From the NCBI RefSeq assembly GCF_000711965.1, contig NZ_JONS01000003.1, positions 62,001 through 126,000 of the forward strand: a stretch of 64,000 nt of DNA, given 5' to 3'. This stretch comes from Actinomyces israelii DSM 43320 (lineage in GTDB: Bacteria > Actinomycetota > Actinomycetes > Actinomycetales > Actinomycetaceae). The position numbers and the translations under genes are program-made. Under the pieces are notes generated by a model, which saw nothing but the letters and a program-made list of their open reading frames with translations, was not told the DNA's origin and made no database searches. Positions 26,381-35,199 of the stretch are shown one piece after another. Numbering within the stretch: the first letter of the stretch is position 1; each line of letters starts with the position of its first letter.

Positions 26381-26959
26381 TCAGGGTGTGGGCAGCCCCA
26401 CACCGTCGCGGACGCGGCTCTCCAGGGCGAGGAGGGCGTCGACGTCGTCGGCGTCGAGCGCCTGGTCCTCACGGCCCCCGCCGTCCAGCGGCGGGTCGGT
26501 GACCGAGTAGAGAGAGCCGTCGGCGCGGCGGCGGATGCTGGCCGTGGCGCGCCGACCGCTGGGCAGGGTGTCGGTGGCGTGGTGGACGATGGCGGCGTTG
26601 ACCCGATGCCGCAGGGCGGCGGCGAAGGCCCGCTCATCGACCGCCGGCCCGCTCCCGCGCCCGGCGACGGCGACCTGCTCGGGCACGGTCAGCACCAGCG
26701 GCTCGCCGTCGTGGAGGAGCTCGAGGGTGAAGGCCCGCTCCTGGGCGTCCCAGCTCCCGTGGGTCACGCTGTCCCAGCCGTGGCGCGCCTCGACGACGAC
26801 GCCGTCGAGGACCACCAGGTGCTTGACGGTGGCCACGGCCCAGCGCCGCCCGTCCCCGTCAAGGGGGACGGCGCCCAGCACCTGCTCCCGGCCGGGGACC
26901 AGAGCGGCCAGGCGGGAGGGCAGGGCGGCGCTGGTGGAACGACGGCGGAGCAGGCGCAT
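26381..26959 (-). CDS. Conserved-looking protein of unknown function
   Basis: 192 residues from ATG at 26959, which follows TAGCCT by 7 nt and is therefore probably leaderless; an upstream in-frame extension crosses into def's promoter and is rejected. No signal peptide or membrane segment. The protein is a two-part beta-rich sequence: residues 1-70 ([37 protein letters not shown]) then [19 protein letters not shown]. It is divergent from def. I do not recognise the family. Confidence 0.65.
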   Translation of the reverse strand: MRLLRRRSTSAALPSRLAALVPGREQVLGAVPLDGDGRRWAVATVKHLVVLDGVVVEARHGWDSVTHGSWDAQERAFTLELLHDGEPLVLTVPEQVAVAGRGSGPAVDERAFAAALRHRVNAAIVHHATDTLPSGRRATASIRRRADGSLYSVTDPPLDGGGREDQALDADDVDALLALESRVRDGVGLPTP

Positions 26960-27038
26960 GGCCGCAAGGCTACCGGGCGGCCGGCCCCACGCACGTCCGC
27001 GAAGGGTCTCGGCGGGTCCTTCGTGCGAGGATGAGCCC

Positions 27039-27530
27039 ATGGCATACCGTGACATCCGTATTATCGGCGATCCCATCCTGCGCACGCAGTGCGAGTGGAT
27101 CACGGACATCGACGACTCCGTCAGGGCGCTCGTTGAGGACCTGCTCGAGACCGTCGACGAGGACGGCCGCGCGGGGCTGGCGGCCAACCAGATCGGCGTG
27201 GGGATGCGCGCCTTCTCCTGGAACATCGACGGCCGGATCGGCTACATCCTCAACCCGAGGATCGACGAGCTGGACTTCGACGAGCACCAGGACGGTGACG
27301 AGGGCTGCCTGTCCGTGCCGGGCCTGTGGTACCCGACCAGGCGCGCGTGGTATGCCCGCGCCGTGGGCATCGACCTGGACGGCAAGGAGGTGGTCGTCGA
27401 GGGCGAGGAGCTCATGGGCCGCTGCATCCAGCACGAGTGCGACCACCTTGAAGGGCACCTGTACCTGGACCGCCTCGATCGCAGGAACCGGGCGAGGGCC
27501 ATGAGGGAGCTGCGCGCCCAGGGGCTGTGA
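27039..27530 (+). CDS. def: Peptide deformylase
   Basis: 163 residues. It removes the formyl group from nascent proteins. Motif 1 GLAANQIGV (46-54), motif 2 [15 protein letters not shown] with metal ligand Cys90, and motif 3 QHECDHLEG with His132 and His136 are all intact. Start ATG at 27039, preceded by a short gagg. Confidence 0.95.
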   Translation: MAYRDIRIIGDPILRTQCEWITDIDDSVRALVEDLLETVDEDGRAGLAANQIGVGMRAFSWNIDGRIGYILNPRIDELDFDEHQDGDEGCLSVPGLWYPTRRAWYARAVGIDLDGKEVVVEGEELMGRCIQHECDHLEGHLYLDRLDRRNRARAMRELRAQGL

Positions 27531-27534
27531 GCGC

Positions 27535-27875
27535 CTAGGCCTCGGAGCCGGGATCCGGCGCCGCGTCGCCGGTCCGACCGCGGGGCCCTCGGGGCCTGCG
27601 GCCGCGGAGGACGGGGCGGGGCGACCGGGCGCTGCGCCGCCCATGGCCTGCATCACCTGCGTCTGCTTCTGCTCGCGCTTGCGGTTGGCTGCACGCTGAG
27701 CACTCACGAGCAGCCAGACGATGAGCGCCAGGACGAGAAGCCGTCCGACGACAGCGCCCGTCGTGCGAGCCGGGTCACCGGTGCGGCTCAGCTCCGGGCG
27801 ATACATCTGCACCGCCAGGCTGTTGAGGAGACCGAGGGCCAGGACTGATGCGAGGATGCGTTTGAACCAGATCAT
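27535..27875 (-). CDS. Small membrane protein, C-terminal end uncertain
   Basis: ATG at 27875 (MIWFKRILASVLALGLLNSLAV), after gaagaggcac. Two hydrophobic segments (about 6-20 and 42-60) and a basic KREQKQTQ stretch suggest a small membrane protein. In frame, the reading continues without stop far into the antisense of def, which is implausible. The stop TAG at 27535-27537, giving a natural-looking end TGDAAPDPGSEA, is in another frame. This fits either a real frameshift between about 27540 and 27630 or a sequence error. Function unknown. Confidence 0.4.
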
Positions 27876-28124
27876 GTGCCTCTTCACTCACTCAGGAATC
27901 GCAGGACGGTCAGAGTCGATGGGGCCGTCGCACCCGATGCGCACAGCCTAGGCACCGCCCCGTGATATGTCGAGCCTCACATCCGGGGCCGTCCTCCCCA
28001 CCGCGACCGAATCATTCGGCAGCACCGGCGTGCGCTTCTACGGCGAGGTGGAAGAGCTTCTGCGGCTGCCCGCACTGAGCCTTCCGGACCCCGGTGCGCG
28101 GGCTACGCCCGAGGCGGCGGCCGA

Positions 28125-28190
28125 GGGGGCTGGGCAGGGCGTGGGGGCTGGGCAGGGCGTGGGGGCTGGGCAGGGCGTGGGGGCTGGGCG
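28125..28190 (+). repeat. 18-bp G-rich tandem repeat (3.7 copies)
   Basis: The unit gggggctgggcagggcgt is repeated three times exactly and once partially. Each unit carries several GGG runs with 2-3-nt gaps, so a G-quadruplex could form on the plus strand. Confidence 0.9.
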
Positions 28191-28503
28191 AGATGCAGGG
28201 AGGCGGACCTCTTCGCCGCCGGGCACCTCATGCCGCGCTCGCTCCTCCGCGCCCCGGTGGGTGCCTCGCCGTCGTTGGACACGGTGCCGGTCTTCAAGGC
28301 CGCCACCGGGGTCTCCGCAATAGCGACCGCGCGCGGCCTTCGACGCGGGCCGCCCGTCCGCATCGACCACCCCCGCACTTCCGCAACGGGACCTAGCACC
28401 TGACGCCCTGCCGTGCGCCGCGACTCTTCAAAAAGGTGGCTCCCGGGGGGCCCGAAGAGTCCCGGAGGGCTGACGGAGGCCCGGCGGCGGTCCCCGGCCC
28501 CTT

Positions 28504-28538
28504 GGACCGATCTCGACGCGGAATACGACCGATCTCGG
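28504..28538 (+). repeat. ACCGATC repeat element, copy 1
   Basis: Two adjoining units of about 22 nt sharing accgatctcg, the first also with acgcggaa. A related element lies at 45685-45740. It lies downstream of the kinase gene's 3' end. Confidence 0.6.
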
Positions 28539-28578
28539 CGAAAGGAAGCCGCGGGCCCGCCGAGATCGCGCTCACGAG

Positions 28579-30060
28579 TCAGCGACCGGAGCCTCGACGC
28601 CTCACCCAGGCGAGGACGATGATGACCAGGAAGACGACCAGAGTGACGATCGACGCGGCCGACCACAGAATGTTCGAGGACTTGACATTGAGTGCGAGGA
28701 TCTCGTGGAACGAGTCGGGGAGGCCCAGGCCCTCGTGGAGGGAGCCCGGGATATCGAAGTGGCCGGAGGCGAACAGCAGCAGGTTGCTGGAGACGATGTA
28801 GGACAGCATGCTGCACGCGAACCAGTTCATCGCCACTCCGATCGCGCTGCGGAGCAGGTAGCGCCTGCCGAGCCTGTCGAAGATCCTCAGTAGCGGGGCC
28901 TGAGCCAAAAGCGAGAGGAATCCCGCCGAGTACCACACGTAGACGAAGACCACGGCGATCGATCTTTCGACGCCCCCGATGAGGAGGGGGATGATCAGGG
29001 CCAGCGGGAGCAGGAGGCACGCGATAAAGGAAAAACTGGTGAGAACGGTCATCAGCTCATCCTTCAGAGCCCCCCTGCGCGTCCTCCTCGGCTGACGATC
29101 TCCGCCCTCCTCGTCCTCGTCCCCAGCGCCCTGCGCCTGCACGGGCGGGGACTCCTGCGACGGGGCTGCCCCGGGCGGCTCCGGCTGGAAGGCCCCGCCG
29201 CTGTCGCCGGCGGGAGCGGCCGTCTCGGCCTGGGCGCGCTCAGCCGCCTGGCGTGTGATGCTCGTGTGGATCGCGGCCAGCCTCACCAGCAGGTCCTGGG
29301 CTGTGGGGCGCTGGTGCGGGTCGGGGTCCAGCATCTCCACGATGAGGTCGCCGAGGTCCCCGGTGCAGGAGGGCGGCGGGTAGTCGCCCTTGGTGATCTC
29401 CAGCAGGAGGGCGGCCGCCGTGTCCGCCACGAAAGGCGGCTGCCCGGAGACGCACTCGTACATCACCGCCCCCAGGGCGTAGACGTCGGACGCCGGTGTC
29501 GCCCTCTCCCCGCGGACGACCTCCGGCGCCATGTAGGGCAGCGTCCCGATCACGGTCCCGGTCGCGGTCAGCGAGGTGGACTGGTCCAGGGAGGAGGCGA
29601 TCCCGAAGTCCAGGAGGACCGCCGCCCCGGAGGCGTGGATCATGATGTTGCTGGGCTTGACGTCCCGGTGGCAGATGCCCAGGGAGTGGGCCTCGCTCAG
29701 GGAGCTGCTGACTCCCTGGATGATCGACACGACGTCGGCGACGCCCATGCTCCCGCGGCGCAGCCGGTCGCTCAGGGACTCACCCGTGATCACGGGCATG
29801 ACGATGTAGACGTAGTGGTCGTCGTCGTCCCTGCCGGTATCCAGGATGCGCACGGTGTGCGGGTCGGTCAGGCTCTGAAGGGTCTGGATCTCGCGCGTCG
29901 CCCTGCGGGCCTTGCGAGGATCCTCCTCGAAGTCCACCACCTTGACCGCGACCTCGCGCCCCGTGACGAGGTCCTGGCAGCGCCACACGGACGCCTGACC
30001 GCCCGAGCCCAGCCTGCGCTCAAGACGGTAGCGTTCGCAGATCGTCATCCCGGTTCTCAT
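28579..30060 (-). CDS. Membrane-anchored Ser/Thr protein kinase
   Basis: 493 residues. Kinase domain about 10-275: glycine loop LGSGGQASVW (17-26), Lys40, HRDVKPSN with Asp133, DFG 151-153, APE 178-180. A Pro/Glu-rich linker (about 285-340) leads to a C-terminal membrane region of about five helices, ending in a basic tail WVRRRG. It thus differs from PknB-type kinases, which have one helix and PASTA repeats; a multi-pass C-terminus would place the kinase at the membrane without an extracellular sensor. Substrates unknown. ATG at 30060 is used; an ATG at 30048 is possible. Confidence 0.93.
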   Translation of the reverse strand: MRTGMTICERYRLERRLGSGGQASVWRCQDLVTGREVAVKVVDFEEDPRKARRATREIQTLQSLTDPHTVRILDTGRDDDDHYVYIVMPVITGESLSDRLRRGSMGVADVVSIIQGVSSSLSEAHSLGICHRDVKPSNIMIHASGAAVLLDFGIASSLDQSTSLTATGTVIGTLPYMAPEVVRGERATPASDVYALGAVMYECVSGQPPFVADTAAALLLEITKGDYPPPSCTGDLGDLIVEMLDPDPHQRPTAQDLLVRLAAIHTSITRQAAERAQAETAAPAGDSGGAFQPEPPGAAPSQESPPVQAQGAGDEDEEGGDRQPRRTRRGALKDELMTVLTSFSFIACLLLPLALIIPLLIGGVERSIAVVFVYVWYSAGFLSLLAQAPLLRIFDRLGRRYLLRSAIGVAMNWFACSMLSYIVSSNLLLFASGHFDIPGSLHEGLGLPDSFHEILALNVKSSNILWSAASIVTLVVFLVIIVLAWVRRRGSGR

Positions 30061-30259
30061 CGTTTGGATTCCAACCTCGGTCTCTCGCTGGGTTCAGGTG
30101 GGGCGGACCGACATCGGCGCCAGCTCTCTGCGCGATTGTGCCACGTCCGTGATGTGCGACGACGCCTCGGGCGCCGCCTCCCGCAACGGCCATCGCCATG
30201 CGCCCGTTTCCGCGGAAACGCCCCGGCGAGTGCCGGACGGGAACACCGTGACAGCGGGA

Positions 30260-30529
30260 TCAGTCCCGGTAGACGACACGGCGGTGGCCGATCTCGACGG
30301 CCAGCACGACCAGCTCTGCGTCCCGGATGTCGCACAGGACCCGGTGGTCGCCGATCCGGTACCTCCAGCACCCGCTCTGGCCGCCCGCCAGCCCCTTGCC
30401 GCGTGCGCGGGGGGCACTGGTGCCGTCGATGTTCTTGTTCAGCCACGCCACGATGACCCGGGCGGCCCCCGGGTCAAGCCTGGAGAGCTGGTCGTCGGCG
30501 CGCCGGGAGTACAGGAGCCGGTAGCTCAT
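30260..30529 (-). CDS. RelE-family mRNA interferase toxin
   Basis: 89 residues (MSYRLLYSRRADDQLSRLDP). RelE fold elements are visible: the helical start and the strand segment GCWRYRIGDHRVLCDIRDAE with basic residues typical of ribosome-dependent mRNA cleavage. ATG at 30529 overlaps the antitoxin stop (ATGA), showing translational coupling. Confidence 0.87.
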   Translation of the reverse strand: MSYRLLYSRRADDQLSRLDPGAARVIVAWLNKNIDGTSAPRARGKGLAGGQSGCWRYRIGDHRVLCDIRDAELVVLAVEIGHRRVVYRD

Positions 30530-30750
30530 AGGTACTTGCGGGCCATCTCGTCCGCAGTGCGCACCTGCGGATCGGCGTCGAGCTCGGTCCTCGCCTCGCA
30601 CCACGCCTGCAGATCCGTCTCGTCCTCGATGCGCTGGAGGGCGGCGGTCCTCATGAACTCGGAGAGGCTCTGACCGAAGGTAGAGGCGTAGTCCTGGATG
30701 ATCGCCTTCTCCCGCGCATCCAGGCGCAGCGTGATCGATGCCGTGCCCAT
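30526..30750 (-). CDS. RelB/DUF6290-like antitoxin
   Basis: 74 residues. The ribbon-helix-helix start MGTASITLRLDAREKAIIQDYASTFGQSLSEFMRTAA binds DNA and represses the operon; the acidic C-terminal part would neutralise the toxin. Start ATG at 30750 after agaagggggtctc. A -10/operator region lies immediately upstream. Confidence 0.86.
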   Translation of the reverse strand: MGTASITLRLDAREKAIIQDYASTFGQSLSEFMRTAALQRIEDETDLQAWCEARTELDADPQVRTADEMARKYL

Positions 30751-30766
30751 GAGACCCCCTTCTGTC

Positions 30767-30802
30767 GTAAGACATTGTAAGACGCCCTGAGGAGCGGGTC
30801 CA
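30767..30802 (-). promoter_or_regulatory. Promoter and operator of the toxin-antitoxin operon
   Basis: Minus strand: -35 TGGACC (30802-30797), 17-nt spacer, -10 TACAAT (30779-30774). Two direct GTAAGAC repeats (30767-30773 and 30777-30783 on the plus strand) straddle the -10, as expected for autorepression by a ribbon-helix-helix antitoxin. Confidence 0.7.
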
Positions 30803-32152
30803 TCACGCCTCCGTGAGGGTCCGTGTCACGGCGTCAGCCATGAGACGGCCGCGCAGAGTCAGCACCAGGCGACCGTCCAGGGCGGCCTCCGTCTCCAGGA
30901 GGCCGCCGGCGACGAGCTCGGTCACCACCGCCAGCAGGCGCTTCAGGGGGCCCGTCGGCCCATCAGGCCCCGCCCGCGGCCCATCAGGCCCCGCCCGCGG
31001 CCCATCAGGCCCCGCCCGCGGCGCGTCGGCCCCCGCCCGGGCGAAGGACTCGACCGCCAGCCCCTGGCGCAGCCGGATCCCGAGCATGACCCGCTCCAGC
31101 TCGCGGGCCGCAGCGTCGATGACCTCGTGCCCGGCCACCGGCAGCCGTCCGTCGCGCACCCGCCCGGCCCATGCCACCGGGTGCCTGGTGTTCCACATCC
31201 GCACATCGCCCAGGTGCGAGTGCGCGCCCGGGCCCGCCCCCCACCAGTCCCAGTCGTGCCAGTAGGCCATGTTGTGGCGGCACTCGAAGCCGGGCCTGGC
31301 CCAGTTGGAGATCTCGTACCACCGGTAGCCGGCCCCGGCCAGGGCGGCGTCGGCCATCTCGTACTTCGCGGCCTCATCGTCGTCCTCGGGCATCGGCAGC
31401 TCGCCGCGGCGCACCTGCGCCCACATCCTCGTGCCCTCCTCGATCACCAGCGCGTAGGCGCTCAGGTGGTCCGGGCCGATCTCCACCGCCGCATCCAGGC
31501 TCCGCCGCCAGTCCTCCATCGACTCCCCCGGCGCCCCGTAGATGAGGTCCAGGCTCGTGGCCAGACCCGCCCGGCGGGCCCAGCGGACCACCAGCGGCAC
31601 CCGCTCCGGCCGGTGGGTGCGGTCCAGCACCTTCAGCACGTGCGGCACCGCCGACTGCATGCCGAAGGACACCCTCGTGAAGCCGGCCTCCGCCAGCGCC
31701 TCCAGGTACCGCTCGTCCACGGTCTCCGGATTGGCCTCCGTCGTCACCTCCGCGTCCTCGGCCAGGCCCCAGGTCCGCCGCACCAGGGCGACCATGCTCG
31801 CCAGGTCACCGGCCGGCAGCACGGTCGGGGTCCCCCCGCCCAGGAACACGGTCCGCACCTCCCGCTCGGGCAGACCCGCCCGGTCCATGGCGGCGCGCGC
31901 CAGGCGCAGCTCGCCGGCCAGGGTGCTCCTATAGTCCGACGCCGACGCCCCGCTCCCCAAGGACAGGTTCGTGTAGGTGTTGAAGTCGCAGTAGCCGCAC
32001 CGCACCCGGCAGTACGGCACGTGCAGGTACACCGAGAACGGGCGGGTGCCCGCCTTCCCTGGGCCGGGTGCGGCCTGCGGCGCCCGACGCACCTGCTCCG
32101 GCAGCTCCCCCGCGCCCGGCAGGGGCGCCCCATCGGGCTGGGCGGGGCTCAC
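30803..32152 (-). CDS. hemW: Radical SAM haem chaperone HemW
   Basis: 449 residues from GTG at 32152, which overlaps the upstream TGA (GTGA); longer in-frame starts enter the nadR-like gene. Radical SAM cluster CRVRCGYC (Cys48, 52, 55) with the extra F following that is typical of HemW/HemN. FLGGGTPTVLP and SFGMQS are further hallmarks. The HemN-specific N-terminal part is lacking, so haem transfer rather than coproporphyrinogen oxidation is expected. A 21-bp triple repeat inserts GPDGPRA three times before the C-terminal domain. Confidence 0.88.
   Translation of the reverse strand: MSPAQPDGAPLPGAGELPEQVRRAPQAAPGPGKAGTRPFSVYLHVPYCRVRCGYCDFNTYTNLSLGSGASASDYRSTLAGELRLARAAMDRAGLPEREVRTVFLGGGTPTVLPAGDLASMVALVRRTWGLAEDAEVTTEANPETVDERYLEALAEAGFTRVSFGMQSAVPHVLKVLDRTHRPERVPLVVRWARRAGLATSLDLIYGAPGESMEDWRRSLDAAVEIGPDHLSAYALVIEEGTRMWAQVRRGELPMPEDDDEAAKYEMADAALAGAGYRWYEISNWARPGFECRHNMAYWHDWDWWGAGPGAHSHLGDVRMWNTRHPVAWAGRVRDGRLPVAGHEVIDAAARELERVMLGIRLRQGLAVESFARAGADAPRAGPDGPRAGPDGPRAGPDGPTGPLKRLLAVVTELVAGGLLETEAALDGRLVLTLRGRLMADAVTRTLTEA
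30959..31021 (-). repeat. In-frame 21-bp tandem repeat in hemW (3 copies)
   Basis: Three exact 21-nt units (30959-30979, 30980-31000, 31001-31021) encode the heptad PRAGPDG repeated in the protein. A flexible linker before the C-terminal HemW domain results; copy number may vary by slippage. Confidence 0.9.
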
Positions 32153-33210
32153 CGGGGGACGGACCCGGCGGAGCCGTTGGACCCGGCGGACTCGGCCTCG
32201 AGGAGCCGGTCGACCGCGTTCACGGCGATATCCAGGCGCCGCGCGAAGGAGCCGTTGACCTCCACGACCTCGACGCCATGCTTGGCCAGCAGGGCGCGCA
32301 GCCCCGCGTCGGCCTCCTCGCGCTCCTCGCCGAACACACGGGTGCCGTCGTCGACCCACGGCACGTCCGGCGACAGGTAGAGGACCAGGTCGTAGTCCTG
32401 CAGGCGGGCGATCTCGTCGATAATGCGCTGGTGGAAGCCCTCGTAGAGCCCGGAGTAGTTCTGGGCGACCAGGGCCTCGGTGTCCACGAACAGCACCTTG
32501 CGGGCGCGCGTCCGGGCCTCGTAGACCGCGAGGTACTGGGACATGGCAATGCGCGGGTAGTCCTCCAGGAGGGTGTCGTTGTCCCCGACCTGGTCCAGCA
32601 GGGACCGCTTGTACTCGCTGACGTACTCGGTGTTGTAGTACATGGCCAGGTTGCGGGCCAGAACCGTCTTCCCGGTGGACTCCGGGCCCATGAGCACGAC
32701 CTTCTTGACCATGAAGGCGCGCACGACTGTGGGCATCATCTCCCAGTGGCGCAGGGCGCCCTCGGCGCGGATCCGGGCCGAGGAGACCGGGTGGAGCCGG
32801 TGGTCCGGCTCTATCAGCACGCGCTCGGCGCCGGGGTAGAGCTCGTCGGAGGCGGCGTCGTCCTCGGCCCCGGTGGAGAACACGTGCGTGATCGAGGCGC
32901 CGACGCCCTGGGTGATCGCGCGCGCTCCCTCGGCCCGGTCGGCGGCCTCGTCACCGGTGCGGGGGTGGTGCACGGCGTGGACCCGTATGTGGGGGTGGTC
33001 GCGGAAGATGGCGCGCAGCCACCGCTCCCGGTACCGGGAGGGGAAGAAGTGCAGGCGCGCGTTGCGGTAGAGGTGGTCCCACTCCCAGGCGTCGTCGGTG
33101 GCCACGACGACGTGCAGCGCATCGACCATGGTCGATGCGCGCACAATGGCGGCGACGTGACCGCAGTGAAGCGGCGAGAACCTGTCCGCCAGGACGCCGA
33201 CGCTAGCCAC
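32149..33210 (-). CDS. NadR-like NMN adenylyltransferase / NR kinase
   Basis: 353 residues. N-terminal nucleotidyltransferase domain with the SPLHCGH motif (12-18) and VSSARIR (142-148); C-terminal P-loop kinase with GPESTGKT (175-182). These two catalytic modules match NadR for NAD salvage, but the helix-turn-helix repressor domain of enterobacterial NadR is absent. GTG at 33210 follows gagggagacgaccc. Coupled with hemW through a GTGA overlap. Confidence 0.87.
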   Translation of the reverse strand: MASVGVLADRFSPLHCGHVAAIVRASTMVDALHVVVATDDAWEWDHLYRNARLHFFPSRYRERWLRAIFRDHPHIRVHAVHHPRTGDEAADRAEGARAITQGVGASITHVFSTGAEDDAASDELYPGAERVLIEPDHRLHPVSSARIRAEGALRHWEMMPTVVRAFMVKKVVLMGPESTGKTVLARNLAMYYNTEYVSEYKRSLLDQVGDNDTLLEDYPRIAMSQYLAVYEARTRARKVLFVDTEALVAQNYSGLYEGFHQRIIDEIARLQDYDLVLYLSPDVPWVDDGTRVFGEEREEADAGLRALLAKHGVEVVEVNGSFARRLDIAVNAVDRLLEAESAGSNGSAGSVPR

Positions 33211-33270
33211 GGGTCGTCTCCCTCGCGGTCGGCCGGGGGATGCGCCCGGCGCCGTCGGTGGTGGTGCTCA

Positions 33271-34245
33271 TCATCGCAGGAAGGTCCTCTCCTCGGCTCC
33301 GTCACGTGCGTCCTGCTCGGCGCTCTCGCGCTGAAGGATCTGGAGCAGCGGCTCGCGCAGCTCGGGACGCCACGGCATGTTGGTGCGCACGGCGCACAGA
33401 TCCCGGACGGTGCGCCCGGCGCGGATGCCCTTGTCCTCGAAGCGGGTCATCGCCCGCCCGGCGAAGCGCTCCGACCAGCCCCCGCGCACGCCCGCCGGGG
33501 ACCCCGGGTCCGGCCCGTTGCCCAGGCTCCCCTCGACGGCGGTCTCGGCGCCCAGCTCCGGGCGGGCACCGGCGTCGTCGTAGCGGAAGTAGGGCTCGGT
33601 CATGTCCGGCTCGATGCCCGCGGGCAGGGCGGAGACGGCCTCGAGGACGTCGCGCATCTGCCAGGCGTAGTCCGCCCAGTCGGTGGCGAGCCGCCACACG
33701 CCGCCGGGGCGCAGCACCCGGGCGACGGAGTCGGCGAAGGCCGCGCTGACCAGGCGCCGCTTGCGGTGGCGGGGCTTGCGCCACGGGTCGGGGAAGAAGA
33801 CCCACGCCTCGCTCACCGAGCTCACCGGCAGGGCGGTGGCGAGCAGCTGGGAGGCGTCGGCGGGCGCGACCCGCAGGTTGTGCAGGCCCAGCTCGGCCGC
33901 CCCCCGCACGAGCTTGGCGATCGCGGTCTCCCACACCTCGACGGCCAGGTGGTCGATGCCCGGGTGCGCGGCGGCGTGCGGGAGAATCGCCTCCCCGCCG
34001 CCGGAGCCGACCTCGACGATGAGCGGGCGCATCTGGCCGGGGTGGGCGAAGGCCGCCTCGGGATCCAGGCGGAAGGAGCCGGCGACGGTCCGGATGGCGT
34101 CGGCCCGCGGGATGTTCAGGACGTAGCGGCCGCCGTACTTCGTCAGGGCGCGCGCCTGGCCGTCTGTCAGGCGTCCGCCGGCCCTGGAGAAGGAGCGCAC
34201 GCGGGAGTGGATGGCGTGGGACCGGGCGGGGTGCTTCTGGATCAT
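33271..34245 (-). CDS. trmB: tRNA (guanine-N7)-methyltransferase
   Basis: 324 residues. It methylates G46 of tRNA. SAM motif VEVGSGGGEA (77-86), the family-specific FFPDPWRKPRHRKRRL and a C-terminal PWR segment. A long insert of about 30 residues near 235-265 (GSLGNGPDPGSPAGVRGG) is specific to this copy. ATG at 34245, with aggacgaacc upstream. Confidence 0.94.
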   Translation of the reverse strand: MIQKHPARSHAIHSRVRSFSRAGGRLTDGQARALTKYGGRYVLNIPRADAIRTVAGSFRLDPEAAFAHPGQMRPLIVEVGSGGGEAILPHAAAHPGIDHLAVEVWETAIAKLVRGAAELGLHNLRVAPADASQLLATALPVSSVSEAWVFFPDPWRKPRHRKRRLVSAAFADSVARVLRPGGVWRLATDWADYAWQMRDVLEAVSALPAGIEPDMTEPYFRYDDAGARPELGAETAVEGSLGNGPDPGSPAGVRGGWSERFAGRAMTRFEDKGIRAGRTVRDLCAVRTNMPWRPELREPLLQILQRESAEQDARDGAEERTFLR

Positions 34246-34263
34246 GGTTCGTCCTGCCGGCCC

Positions 34264-35115
34264 TCAGCCGACCTGCTCGTGGGCGGCCGCCCGGACGTAC
34301 TTCTTGGTGTAGGGCGCGATGACGCAGTTGCCGAAGATCTCGGAGCTCAGCAGGGCCTGGGCGTCGCGCGGGTCGTGGTGGGCGAACCAGCGCGTGCAGG
34401 TCACGCGGTGGCCCGGGGAGGAGACGACCCGGACCTCGTCGCCGGTGCGCACCGCGCCCTCGGACAGGACCGACAGGTAGACGCCCACCCGGGCCCTCGC
34501 CGAGAAGACCTCGACCCAGTCGGCGCGGCCCACTCCTCGGGCGAAGGTGGGGCAGGGGTTGCGCACGCCGGTGACGCGCACCCGCACTCCGCCGGCCGCC
34601 GGATCGCCGAGGGAGAGGATCGCGCCCAGCTCGACGTCGTCGATGCCACCCAGAGCGCCGGGGACGATGAGGATGTTCTCCCCCAGCCTCCCGGGCTCGA
34701 TCCCGCCGAGCACCCGGCTCCAGTGCGCCTGCTCGGCGGCGTCCATGACGTAGAGGGCCTTGGACTCCCCGCCGTGGCGGACCCGGTCGCCGTGGGCGTC
34801 GCCGACCAGGCCGGTGCGGGTGACCTCGACCGGCCCGTCGGCTCCATCGGCTACAGCCTTGCCGATGGCGGACCGCCCCGCCTCGCCGGCGTCGGGGCGC
34901 ATGCGCGTCGCCACGCAGACCGCTCCGAGCACCCCGACCAGGTCGCCGTCGTGGAAGGGCGAGGGCTCGTCGGCGTGCCGCCCGTCGGCTCCGGCGTGCG
35001 GCAGGCCCAGGTCCCGAGCCAGTGGCAGGTCGCCCAGGCTCGCGCCGTCGTCGTTCATGGCTGCCTCCAGGGTCCCGGAGGTCACCGGGACGCCGTTGAT
35101 CTGCTGGTCGGTCAT
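34264..35115 (-). CDS. MOSC domain protein
   Basis: 283 residues from ATG at 35115 (MTDQQINGVPVTSGT), preceded by ggaggaacc; the open frame extends to 35184 without a site. The MOSC core is visible: TGLVGDAHGDRVRHGGESKALYVMDAAEQ, then GRLGENILIV and NPCPTFARGV. MOSC proteins handle sulphur or molybdenum cofactor chemistry, often in detoxification of N-hydroxylated compounds; this one lacks added ferredoxin modules. Separated by 18 nt from trmB. Confidence 0.85.
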   Translation of the reverse strand: MTDQQINGVPVTSGTLEAAMNDDGASLGDLPLARDLGLPHAGADGRHADEPSPFHDGDLVGVLGAVCVATRMRPDAGEAGRSAIGKAVADGADGPVEVTRTGLVGDAHGDRVRHGGESKALYVMDAAEQAHWSRVLGGIEPGRLGENILIVPGALGGIDDVELGAILSLGDPAAGGVRVRVTGVRNPCPTFARGVGRADWVEVFSARARVGVYLSVLSEGAVRTGDEVRVVSSPGHRVTCTRWFAHHDPRDAQALLSSEIFGNCVIAPYTKKYVRAAAHEQVG

Positions 35116-35199
35116 GGTTCCTCCACGTAGTCCGCGGGCGCCGTCGGGGCCCGCCGCGGCCGGATCTGCCACTGGTGACCCCATCCACCTCGCCTCCTG

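Larger units (their letters stand above)
27967..28578. other. Region without a supported gene (612 nt)
   Basis: An open frame at 27967-28323 (+) and longer minus-strand frames exist but lack ribosome sites and family resemblance; the region may hold decayed coding sequence. It contains the G-rich minisatellite (28125-28190) and a copy of the accGATCtCGaCG repeat (28504-28538). Nothing else is supportable. Confidence 0.4.

Noticed and set aside
27967-28323. 118-codon plus-strand frame with tandem repeat
   Set aside because: No ribosome site or -10 at a leaderless distance; most of it is the G-rich repeat.
28103-29020. 305-codon minus-strand frame over the kinase 3' end and repeat region
   Set aside because: Pro/Arg-rich, no ribosome site and shares most of its length with the kinase in another frame; the end could be a fragment but cannot be supported.
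30959-31021. Possible CRISPR array
   Set aside because: Units are directly adjacent with no spacers and are in frame within hemW.
31127-32380. 417-codon plus-strand frame antisense to hemW
   Set aside because: Composition artefact; hemW has the complete radical SAM motif on the other strand.
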